Part shown: in pieces, positions 54,270-64,000 of the stretch | Layout of the letters: each line of letters opens with the position of its first letter | Position numbering within the stretch: position 1 is the first letter of the stretch | DNA from: Trichobilharzia szidati | Lineage: Eukaryota; Platyhelminthes; Trematoda; Strigeidida; Schistosomatidae | DNA: 64,000 bases | Direction of reading: 5' to 3' | Assembly: GCA_944472155.2 (NCBI GenBank) | Contig: OX235279.1 | Coordinates: 119,776,110-119,840,109 of the forward strand | Notes under the pieces: generated by a model | The model's input: only the letters and a program-made list of their open reading frames with translations | What the model was told of the DNA's origin: nothing | Databases searched by the model: none | Program-made: the position numbers and the translations under genes

Positions 54270-55955
54270 GTGTTATTATTGCCATTACTGTTCCTTTGGG
54301 TTCCGAGTGGAACGTAGGGCTTCAACAACACTTCTACACTTTCTTCTAGTCTCTGCTGTCCTCTTCAGCTTGGTCCATGATTGGCAATAATAGCTCATCT
54401 CCTCCTCGCACGATTTCGTACATGTCAATCTCGAGCCTACGACCCATTCATCGCTTCCCATTGGGATTCCACTCGAGCGTTGGCCTGCACTGCGCGCAAG
54501 TCATAAGATGGTTTCCTCAATGAATCCCCGATCAATTTCCATTTTCTCCTACATATTTGTTGGGTAATCAGCTCCTGGTTGGTTTGCCATTTGCCGGCCA
54601 GAGTTTCTTGTTACTAATTCTTTCTGGCCATTTGGTCTTGATTATGGAGCAAGCGTAGTCAGTTGTTGATAAATGTTTGCATTGCCCTATTGGAAATCCC
54701 TTTCGTGACACGCTGGCCAAGTTTTCTGATCCGTATAGAAGGTTCGACTTCACATTAGAGTTGAAAATGCAAATCTTGTTCCCTATGCTGAGTGCAGAAG
54801 ATTTTCCAACTTGTTTCAGGCTGATGAAGGTGCATCTTGCCCTTCCGATTCTCCTCTTGACATCCACATCCTTGATGTCACCTATAGTTGAAGCGATAGT
54901 GCCTAAATAAGCGGAGGAAGTGACCTCTGTCAAATTTCTCTCATTATGGTGATTGGTGCTGTTTGGTGTTGCAGTTGGTGCGTGGTTATCTTCTTCAGCT
55001 CCGTCTTCTATATGTTCACCTGGAGTCCTGTCTTCAACTACAAGTCTTCTAGTTTGTGTGACATTAAACATAAATCATCTGCGAAAAAATATCTTTTCGA
55101 GTCTTCTTATTGGTCGTCCAGCGTATTCTTCTCTTCTCACTTCCACTGCACAGTCTGACGCTTGATACAGTCCACCACAATTAAGAATATCATGGATGAT
55201 AATAAACAGGCAGTCTTGTCTTACTCCTGTAATCACTTGCGTTGGGGATCACCTGTCACATGGCACTGTCATATAGGTATTCTATGAGATTTGGGGCACA
55301 CCTTAGTGTTGAATTAGTATTCAAAGTACTTCTCGGTCAGCGTTCTCGGTCAAAGGCCTTTTCGAGGTCGATGAAGTTGAGGTAGAGAGAGTTTGACTGC
55401 CATTCCATGTTTTGTCCTGTGTGAAGATGTGTAGAGTTACAATTCCATGAGCACACGATTTTCCTTTCCTGAATACAGCTTATTCTGAGCTGGTGGATTT
55501 CTGCATCCTGTGCATCTTTTGTTTTCTCCAGGATGACACAACTTAGTACTTTGCTCAGCGTGGAGAAGAGCAGGATACGATACCATTACTTGCACAGGCC
55601 TAAGCGGACCTTCTTTGGCACACCGGCGGTATATCTAGCCTTTCTCCCAGTCAGTCGGCACCTTCTCTTCCTTCCAAACCTTTTGCTATAATGGTGTGAT
55701 AAAATAATGTCGCAGTTTCTAGGTTTGCTTTTCATCAAGTGTTTGAGAATTCCGTCTAATTCTGCTGCCTTCCCAACTGGCCTTCAAAAGCTTGATCACA
55801 TCCAGGATTTCTACTTTTGTTGGAGGATTGGTGTCCACTGGCAGGCGGTTCTGTGCATGCTGTTGGTGGTGGCGTTTCTGAGCAAGTCCTAAATGAAGGA
55901 CCATCCAACAGTCCTTCGGAGTAATAAGGCAATTGTTTTATGTGTTCCTCTTCTT
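54270..55955 (-). mobile_element. RTE LINE copy, 5' truncated
   Basis: From high to low coordinates the minus strand shows the early RT region (PVDTNPPTKVEILDVIKLL near 55830). An RT core follows near 55350-55450 (NLIEFIDLEKAFD-type). Then come NNHAPTATPNSTNHH and SSAYLGTIASTIGD near 54950, KICIFNSNVKSNLLYGSE near 54740, and PERISNKKLWPANGKPTRS near 54580. The 3' end is gggcttcaacaacac with a TAA-type tail near 54275. Several frameshifts. Confidence 0.8.
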
Positions 55956-56320
55956 TCGTAATCAGGTCTTGTCATTTTAAACATGTTAAGTAGTTACTTA
56001 TGCATTTACAGTGGTAATAATTTTTACATCTTTAGAATTCTTATGTTCTTTTTCAGTTAATATCTACTTTCGGGAACTGCATGGATTTGAGTGATAAAGA
56101 AAAAGATATCTGCAGTGTTGCTGTTTTTGTATTACATGTTTATTCATTAATAAATATATTCCTCGTTATTCGTTTGTATATTCTACTTGATAAGACTGAT
56201 TTCTAGCCTTTGCGTAAGTTGTGAGGTATGGAGTATATGACGTAATCTTAGAAATGCTATGTAAAATTAGATATTCGGAGAGGCTTATTGATAGAAAGAC
56301 TATATCGTACCGTGATGAAG

Positions 56321-56677
56321 TTACTGTGTCCACTTGTAAAAGAAAACACTGAGATCATAAGCGCTTAGAGTTATATATCGTCCTAGTAGGAACCTATTAA
56401 CTGACTTCGGATTCATAGTCACAATGTGAAAAGTAAATCTGCCTGAGATAGTGTGCTTGCGATTTCTGCTTATCGTAATAAACCAAGATGGGAATAATGT
56501 ACCTATACTAAGTGCAACTACGGTTATCGTAATAATTAAAAACAGAATGCCTACGGTTCGTAGCCACAGAACACGGTACGTTGCTATCTGTTCATCTAAT
56601 CGCGTGAACAAAAGTTTCCCAGATGCCGCATTTACTCCTAACAGTTTACCCTCAATTCTTAACTTAGCACGTGTTAC
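56321..56677 (-). other. Unassigned 118-codon open frame
   Basis: Open from a TAA at 56678 to a TAA at 56321. It includes KLLFTRLDEQIATYRVLWLR and a hydrophobic stretch TVGILFLIITITVVALSIG that could be a membrane segment. The opposite strand is also open for about 100 codons (56451-56756). I do not recognise either product, and antisense open frames suggest chance or an old repeat. Confidence 0.2.
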
Positions 56678-56778
56678 TTATGTTACTAGAACACAATCGC
56701 GTTGCAACAGAAGGAACACAGAATCATTGAAAAATCGCCCATTAAGCCAAAATTAGATTTCAGATGTACATATAATTC

Positions 56779-57545
56779 ATAAATAAATAAATAAATAATA
56801 GTATATTCTCATTTTTTACATGAGGGACGCCAGTTTACAGGCATCATCAATATGATAAATTACATATACGATTAGTAAACATATTTAATAATAGTAATTT
56901 CATTAAATACATTTTTTCCTACCTGTGTAGGACACACCAATTGTACAGGCATGGATAAGTATCATTTAAATTACATAAATTTGGTTCATGGTAAAATTAT
57001 AAGGTTGCAGTCATTTTGTCTATGGGAACAATATGATAACTAGTCATTCAATGGAACACATCAAGAAATATAGAAATATTGTCTTCGCATTAACAAAGAA
57101 AACCCAAGTGTGTTTTGGATGGATTACAAATACTTGGGAAAAAATAAAGCTTGAAGTAATTCCTCCATATAAATAAATAAATAAATAAATTTATTCTCAT
57201 AGTACAGTACATGAGGGACGCCAGTTTACAGGCATCATCAAATTGTTACAGAAATAGAACCTTATAATTCAACCACAATTCACAGGCAGTAGCAAGATAT
57301 GCTTTACATGTTCGCTGGAGATTATACATACACTTGATAAATGTTAATCCCAGCAGTATAAAACAGCCTTTTCACTTATATACAATCATTTCTGTGCAAA
57401 GTTGGAAAAATCTGCTAGATTGTCAGTGAGTGCAACACATCAGGAAATACAGAAGTATTGTCTTCGCATTAACAGAAAAAAACCACGTCTTTGGTGGATG
57501 GATTATAAGTGCCTGGGAAAAAAATAAAGCTTGAGGTCAATTTTC
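56779..57545 (-). repeat. Tandem pair of CR1 LINE 3' tails
   Basis: Two copies, about 56779-57168 and 57169-57545, each begin (plus strand) with an ataa run. Each continues with atgagggacgccagtttaca, ggcatcatcaa, then attgtcttcgcattaaca and gggaaaaaataaagcttga. On the minus strand this is a LINE 3' UTR ending in a TTTA repeat. Tandem duplication, or two successive insertions at the same site. Confidence 0.75.
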
Positions 57546-59600
57546 ATACATAACTTCGTTGTGTGCAGAATCCTTGAATTATAGTTCATTGATGTGTTAT
57601 TTTGAAATCAGTGATGTGTTTATCTCATTTGATCTGCAATGTCATTGTTGGGAGTAAATATATAAGCTTCAGACGCATTAATTAATGGATTTCTACTGCT
57701 TGTGGGTATTTTCTTAGCGTGAGGAAGGTTTATGAAATTCAGCTGTTCCGACAGGAGTTGAGAATATTAGCTGCTCAGCAACATTATGGATATAAGTTCA
57801 TCACATTATCTAAGGAAAGGTGGGTTGTAGTTGTTGAGGTATATGTGGTGCCCAACGAGCGTACATCTGTCCATGTGATGTTGTGGTGAGCTACACCTTT
57901 TTCATGTTGTCGGTTTATGTCCATTTTATTCCACTTATTGTGTTGGGTAGTAGTTTTACAAACGAGATTTCTTGTCTGTTTGAGGATACGTATCTTGACC
58001 GTTAATGTTTTATCTAGAATTATAAATATAGGCAAAAAACAACAGGTGTAGTATTTAAGCTTATACATTAAATGGACCTATAATTTCGGAGGCTCTCAGA
58101 TAGGAACTTGAACTACTATCGTTTGCAAACTCTTGTAGTTTGCCATTAAGCACCTTTTTGAAGGAGGACAATGTACTTGCTTGACGCATTTCCATTGGCA
58201 GTTTATTCCATATCTGTGCATACCTAATCAAGTAAAACTTTTGCCTGGTGGCTGTTTTACATTGTTCGATAGCTACTGTAGCCTTAGTGTGTCTTAGTTC
58301 GTAGCCCCTGTCATCTGAAAGTCGAGTGCCATTAGTAGAGGTAAAAACTAAGTGGTTTAGAAGCTTATAGTAAAGCGTTAAGTTTAGTCTCAGGCGTCTT
58401 AGCCATAGTGTTTCTAGTCCTAGGGTATCACATCTAGTGGAGTAGTTCGCACAATTTTCGGTTCCGAGTAATTTTAACGTGAAGTACCTCTGCACTCCCT
58501 CGACTTTCAATTTGTCCTCTATGCGTATGCTACTATACATGAATGAACAGTAATCAAATAAAGGACGCACACAAACCTTGTACAATAGAATTCTAGACTC
58601 ACTTCTGTAGGAGTTCCTGAGTAGAAAGCCGATAAGTCTGCGTGACTTTGACACTTGTTTGGAGATATGTTCAGAAAATGATAAGTTATGTGAATATATC
58701 AGCCCTAGGTCCAGTACAGATTCCAGTCGTTGAGGTGCATGGCCTTGAATTGTCAGGTCAAGTTCTAAATTGTTGCAACCTATGCAGAGCCAGCCACATT
58801 TTTCGACATTAAATTGGAGTTGCCAGGTGTCACACTATTTATCCATTTTTTCTAATTCTTGCTGTATGGCGTTTACTGTTATTCCAATATCTGTGTTCTT
58901 GCATTTATACATCACTTTTAAGTCATCTGCATATAGTATTGGTTTACCTACACTAAAGCATTCACAGATACTGTTTATATATATTATGAATAAGAGTGGG
59001 CCTAATACACTTCCCTGGATCAACCACTACTTACTGGTTTAGGCCTTGAGATTATCGAGCCAACTTTCGTTGTCTGACTTCGGCCACACAGAAATGATTT
59101 TATCCAGCTCAGGAGAGGGTCACATATCCCTAGTGAGCATAACCTGCTGACTAGCAGATTATGGGGAACTCCGTCGAAGGCTCTTGTTATATCGAAATAT
59201 AGTACAATTACTAGTTCTCTGTTGTCCCTACTTCGTGTAACTTCATTGAAAAAGTCTATGTGACAGGTCACACGTGATCTTTTTTTAAGAAATCCGTGTT
59301 GTGATGGATTGATAAGTTCATGTTCTAGTAAGTTGTCTGACACTTGGTCTTTAACCACTTTCTCCATTATTCTGGATATTACCGGTGTTATATTGATAGG
59401 TCTATAGTTGCATACACTGGTTTTGGCCCCTGCTTTGTGCTTAGGTAATATGTATGTGGTTTTCCACACTTCAGGATAAGTTCCAGTTTTCAACGAGAGA
59501 GTAAATATTCTAAGTAACAAGACTACCATTTCCGTGCTGTCATTTTTGTACATGACAGATGAGTATTCCTCCGTTAATGTCAGTAGGTTCCATCTGCATA
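57546..59600 (-). mobile_element. CR1-type LINE, recently active-looking RT
   Basis: From high to low coordinates: GTYPEVWKTTYILPKHKAG, SVCNYRPINITPVISRIMEK, SQHGFLKKRS and IVLYFDITRAFDGVPHNLL (RT), all in 59020-59600. Next IQGSVLGPLLFIIYINSI, ILYADDLKVM and IGITVNAIQQELEK in 58835-59023. Then LLYKVCVRPLFDYCSFMYSS and YAQIWNKLPMEMRQASTLS to the stop near 58061. One frameshift near 59023 and one TAG in place of Trp near 58840 are the only breaks I see. The endonuclease is missing (5' truncation). Confidence 0.85.
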
Positions 59601-60451
59601 GACAGCACGCATATGTTTCTCCATAAGTCTGAAAAGGTTTAAGAAAAACATTATTAACTTGGGTAGTACATGTATGACCTGAATAAAAATTTTTGCTTGA
59701 TAAACATTTACAAATAATCACTTTACAAACAATATATATAAGTAGCTAAATAGTTTTCACTAAGGGAATTCGCAATTTATCGTTGGTCGATATCTAGTAG
59801 GTCCATCGAAGCATCATGAAATGATAAAATTATTTAACAACAAGCTATGCAGTAGTTTCCAAAGCTTGTACAAGGATTTTAATAAAAAATGGTATTGGCT
59901 TTATGACAAATAATAAGAGTCTTGACAGCAATAGTAATAGTGTTCGTCTTCATAGTGACTATAAAAACAATAATAGGTATTATTATCACGACGAATTCAT
60001 CATTAACTTATATAGACAACTACTAATAATACAATCATATCAATTAAATGTATCACTTAATCTTAGTGTTTACTTACTTTCACTGTATTCTCGCAATGTT
60101 TAATGTGGTCAACTAGCTTATTCCAAACGAACTCTAGATTAATCCTGAAAGTGAATGGAGATCCTCTTTGTGTCAAATAAAAACATGTGGGCCTACATGT
60201 ATTACACTGCTTACTGTAACTTTTGATACCTGCTTTCCGATCTTCGTGACAAGAGTACAGTATATGTAGTATACCTACACAAACATAAGTATACGTTTGT
60301 GCTTCATCAACCATGCCGTTTTTATCATGACTAACCAGGCCGCTGTGTATTTTATACTTATTTAAGTATCTCTGAAAATAATAGTCAAGCGATAACTGAA
60401 GTAGCATGAAGTTATCACCTATTCGGAACATTGTTTGCAATCTTGACACTA
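59580..60451 (-). CDS. Candidate 3' exons of an unrecognised gene
   Basis: Exon 60078-60451 is open for about 124 codons and ends at GTGAAA|gtaagt. It contains RIGDNFMLLQLSLDYYFQRY, CHEDRKAGIKSYSKQCNTC and SPFTFRINLEFVWNKLVDHI. After a 399-nt intron, tttattcag|GTCATACATG opens exon 59580-59678 in the same phase. That exon encodes VIHVLPKLIMFFLNLFRLME and ends at TGA. The joined product looks like a soluble helical protein with a CxxC pair. The 5' acceptor of the first exon is uncertain (cagtag), and no further exons are found. The CR1 LINE begins right after the stop. Family not recognised; it could also be an unknown repeat. Confidence 0.35.
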
Positions 60452-61289
60452 CTGCGAAGTTCTTAAACCTTGATATGGGATGAATTCACTGAATTCAGCA
60501 AATAAATCCTCTGGTATATCATTTCTATCCTGAGTTGTAATAGGATGTATTGTCAATTATGCTCCCGACTTGATAAAACGCTCCTGGCAATTGCGAAGTT
60601 CACCAAGCACACCAAGCATCTAAATGATGTTTGAAATTACCGCAACGGGAATGGCAAACTGGCTAATCACAAGAGAGTAAATCGCTTGTTTATTTCACTC
60701 GCGGGCACACAAAATTACGGCCGTCGACAGTCTGCCTTCTTGCTGAAAGGTACGGTCAACCAGTGAACGGCGTATATTTGGGTAAGTGCTATTCCCCCAC
60801 ATGATTAGGAGCTATTTCAGGAGGACGAGAACGTCTCGGGAATCTGAAAAATGGTATTAAATACAATTATGGATAACGCATCATTGGAAGTACATAAACA
60901 GGATATATACGACATGGATCTTTGTCGTGCCAGGGTCCTTGGAATGATAGTATACATCTGCGGTGTCTAATGCTCACCATATTGGCCTTACCATGGAAAC
61001 CATGACGTTCTTGATGAAAATATGGCTTTGTTCAAGCACTAGTGTTGTTGTTGTATTTTTTCCACCACAGCAACGAGAATATAAGGAAGCGACAAATACA
61101 AACAAAGGATTATTTTTAGCTTTATTTAAGGCCTAGGTAGTTAAAATGAAATAGAGTACAATAGTGCGTAGGTATAAAGATCATCGCTGGTTATATAAGT
61201 GGTGTTCAGTAAGATAGAAAAAAAGATTTTAAAAGCAATAAGCGGAATTAGGAGGAAAAATATGTGCAACATGGAAATGCATGCAAGAG
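60452..61289. other. Unassigned sequence
   Basis: On the minus strand, a 35-codon stretch (about 60455-60560) reads TQDRNDIPEDLFAEFSEFIP in a frame different from the neighbouring candidate exon. It might be another exon of it, but the junction cannot be fixed. The rest shows nothing recognisable. Confidence 0.25.
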
Positions 61290-62660
61290 ATCACAAGAGC
61301 TGATGCATTTGAGCTGTTGAGAACGACTTCGAGCCATATTACCGTTTGTATCCAGGCACCGGTTCCTATAGTCCCGAGGAACCCGAATACCTGGCCGATT
61401 TAAACTAACTGCTGTAGATTTCAGTGACTGGTGAAGCCATTTTTTGTCTCACCACCACTAGCTTTTTTTCTAACCTGATCTTCTGTCAGCCAACATTGCC
61501 AGACGAGGGAGGCTGTGGCTAGGTATATGTCCTAACCCTCTCAACCGATGTAACCTCATATCCTGTTCAGTTTATTTCCCATCCTCGCCTAGTACTCGAT
61601 GCCCAACCTCAGTATTATTCACCTTATTATACCACTTCAAACGGGAAATAGAACGTAGACGCCTATGATCAAAGACAGCTAGCCTCTTCTTATCCCCCAC
61701 TTTCAATGGCCACGTTTCACCCCCATCCATAATGGAGGACATAGCGAAGTACTGAGCAGTACACACGCCTTTTTGGTCGACAGCTGAATATGGAGTAAGT
61801 TGGCATATTCCAAACGAGCCTTGTGTATCCGTGAAGAGATTTCGTCAGCGATCAACTCACTGGGGCTGATGTGACGTCCCAAATAAGTGAAGTGGTTAAC
61901 ACGCTCTACCGACCACTTCACCCGTTATCTTTAATCTAGGAGTCAATGAATTGAAGTCCTGAAGCATCATCTTACATTTGATAGGAGCAAATCGCATGCC
62001 AAAGATTTTCAGATTTCTCCTCAAGCTGTTCAGGGGACTGCATTCTGCCGGCGTTTTCATCTAGAAGGACTATTTCATCTGTATATTCTAGGTCAAAAAG
62101 ATCAATGCGCGTTAACATTTCAATCCGTGAGTCTCTGAATTCAGTAAGAATCAACTCCATTAATATGTTTATGATACTGAAGAGAAATGGGAAAAGTGGG
62201 CATACTTGATGGATACCACTGGTTGTCACCACTTCGGATGGCAGCTCTCACCTGGCTGGCTGTATGAGTTCGACTAGAGTAACTTCATCAGTACAGTGTA
62301 TTTTCTCAGCATTCCCTTCACAACCAAACGTCTTCATAGTCCCTCTTGGACGACGGAATCAAGTGCTGATTTCAGGTAAAGAAATATGACGATTGTTGGA
62401 CGCCATTAAGTATGCCTATGTCCCAGAATCTGTCCAATGGTGAAGAAATGATTGATACACCCTCTTGCTGGTCTGAGGCTTACCTTATTTCTCTGGAGCA
62501 CCACTTAATCTACGCCTAGAGTTTTAGATACCATTTCAGTCAAGCTGATCGCTCTATGATTATCACAGGAAGACTTGTCTCCCTTCTTGTACGTTGTCAT
62601 AACCAATGACTTAAACTAATCCAACAGGACTATCTCTGATTTTTTCAAATCGTCGAAAAT
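61290..62660 (-). mobile_element. LINE-B copy, RT to 3' end
   Basis: From high to low coordinates: VTTSGIHQVCPLFPFLFSI and DLFDLEYTDEIVLLDENAG (RT with YxDE in place of YADD) near 62080-62230. Next VNHFTYLGRHISPSELIADE near 61860, GGETWPLKVGDKKRLAVFDH and RSISRLKWYNKVNNTEVGHR near 61660, and the UTR to about 61290. The same order of motifs as at 27640-28470. Stops between frames. Confidence 0.8.
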
Positions 62661-62819
62661 ACCCGTCCGGACATTAGAGTGAAAAGAACAAGAAGTTCAT
62701 CGAAATTATCTTCTAGGTGAATTCATTCTGAAAAGCTGTACAGTCGCATTTATACACATAAGTTTACATGGATACAATTATTATTTATTTAATTCGGCAT
62801 CGTAACGAAGGAAATAATA

Positions 62820-63235
62820 CTTTTCAACTTGTTATGAAGGTCTGAAGGTACGAATATAGATTACAAGGGGCTTAGAGACAAGATAACATATGATCAAAAA
62901 ACAGTTACAACGTATGCAAAATTAATACTTGATAATTGGAGAAATAATTTTAAAGGCGAATAAAACGTGACAATTATTTTCAACTTCATATGAGTTACAA
63001 GACCCTTAGGAACAAAAATTACGCAGGGATTGAACAGATTACAGATGTGAACAAAATGAGCATGGAAACAAATTGAAATAATAGTTTTCAACTTGAAATG
63101 TAAGCTAGGAGGTGTGAATATAGATTACAAGAGGTTTAGAAACAAAAGAATTACACAGGATTAGAGTATAACTGTCAAATATTCATTATAAACGGATTAC
63201 AAGTGTGATCAGGAGGAGCATGAAAACAAACGTAA
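62820..63235. repeat. Degenerate tandem repeat, about 3 units of 110-150 nt
   Basis: Units start near 62822, 62968 and 63085, each with ttttcaactt followed by a gatgtgaatatagattacaa-like block and a gaacaaaaattac-like block. The units share perhaps two thirds of positions by eye. No coding capacity. Confidence 0.55.
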
Positions 63236-63539
63236 AATCACTGAAAAATGGGATGAATTGAAGGAAGACAAAGAGGGAAAAATAAACATAAAGCGAACAA
63301 AACTGAAGTCTAGGGGAACATACCGAACTAGGTTCATGGTAGTTGTAAAGGCTGGACTAGTTTCTTCGCTTTTCGATGCATATGGTGAGAGCTTCTGCAG
63401 TACAAAGTGGTCCTGTGCGGAAGTCTGCCATTCACTTTTCTCCGAAGTAGTGGGCGGCTAAAGAATATCACTCTTAGAGTTGCTGCGGGAAGTCTTCCTC
63501 AGGGAATTGGAGATTCTCCTCTAAAGGATATCTGCTGCT

Positions 63540-64000
63540 AGGTTTCCTCTGAATTCCAGATTCAAATAAAGTGGCATTCTCCTCTTTTTGGTTTCGGTTT
63601 CATATTATTCTCCATGAAACGCGGTTCGTATCCATTCTGAACCGGGATGCTTTTGAGAAATAGGAGCACTTCTTCTAAACAGTCATCGCTACAAATTCTT
63701 CTGGAACGGTGGTCTAGTGAAGTGATAAGAGCTCTTTTACGGCTGATAAGAATCCAAATGTAGAAGTTTGTCAGTTGGCCATTCCATGTTGGTGTTCTGT
63801 GGATAAAACTTTTCAGAGTTCCGTCATCTCTTTTTGTCAATTCGACGTCCAGGAATGGAATCTCTGATTCATTTTCAACTTCCACTGTAAATTTAACTGA
63901 AGGATACAATTTAAATCGGAATCATTGTGGCGGAATGTAAAAGTGTCATTGACGTATCTTTTGTACAGCAGTAATTTGTCCATTGTTGATTTTAATTCTT
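63540..64000 (-). mobile_element. Penelope-like element RT fragment, second family
   Basis: The minus strand, entering at the window edge, encodes KRYVNDTFTFRHND (YVDD variant), then MYPSVKFTVEVENESEIPFL, DVELTKRDDGTLKSFIHRTP, TWNGQLTNFYIW and HRSRRICSDDCLEEVLLFLK. This is the conserved order HPSIKFTxExExNxxLPFLDV, TSVYRKPTWTGxYxNFxS and HRARRICS of Penelope-like RTs. It differs from the element at 36640-37860 and is cut by the window end. Confidence 0.75.

Noticed and set aside
54946..55165. Cys/Ser-rich secreted-looking plus-strand frames
   Set aside because: They are antisense shadows of the RTE LINE on the minus strand.
62820..63235. A CRISPR array
   Set aside because: The units are long, degenerate and without constant spacers, in a eukaryotic genome.

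Overview
The window reads as AT-rich nuclear DNA of a parasitic flatworm, almost certainly a blood fluke (Schistosoma). Four things point there. The genes are cut into small exons by long introns. One gene has the schistosome pattern of very small introns at its 5' end (41, 31 and 35 nt) followed by introns of up to 4.6 kb. The repeats include SM-alpha-like tRNA-derived SINEs carrying hammerhead-ribozyme remnants. The rest of the repeat load is RTE- and CR1-type LINEs and Penelope-like elements (PLEs). I cannot name the species from the sequence alone.

Two host genes can be assembled exon by exon, both on the minus strand. A calponin/transgelin-family gene (myophilin-like, 190 aa, 4 exons) lies at 421..13369. 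A complete MSH2 mismatch-repair gene (21 exons, 2862 nt of coding sequence, 953 aa) lies at 20796..51456. For both I checked every exon boundary for GT..AG and reading phase, and the lengths close exactly. A third, unrecognised minus-strand gene may be represented by two candidate exons at 59580..60451.

Layout: 1-13.4 kb is the calponin-like gene, whose 6.35 kb intron 2 contains a 3.1 kb decayed RTE LINE and a PLE fragment with a GIY-YIG motif. 13.4-20.8 kb is intergenic and full of repeats: an inverted SM-alpha pair, a large inverted PLE terminus, a deleted RTE copy and SINEs. 20.8-51.5 kb is MSH2, whose introns hold RTE copies, a second LINE family (called LINE-B here), PLE pieces, SINEs and several palindromes. 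51.5-64 kb is almost wholly repeats: a gag-like fragment, a perfect 181-nt inverted repeat, RTE and CR1 LINEs, LINE-B, a degenerate tandem array and another PLE.

The most notable non-genic signal is a set of long, nearly perfect inverted repeats (arms of 397, 181, 77 and 63 nt). Three of them carry or surround the PLE terminal motif gacgtttcg or its relatives. Family names for repeats come from recognising protein motifs and from comparison within the window, not from database searches.
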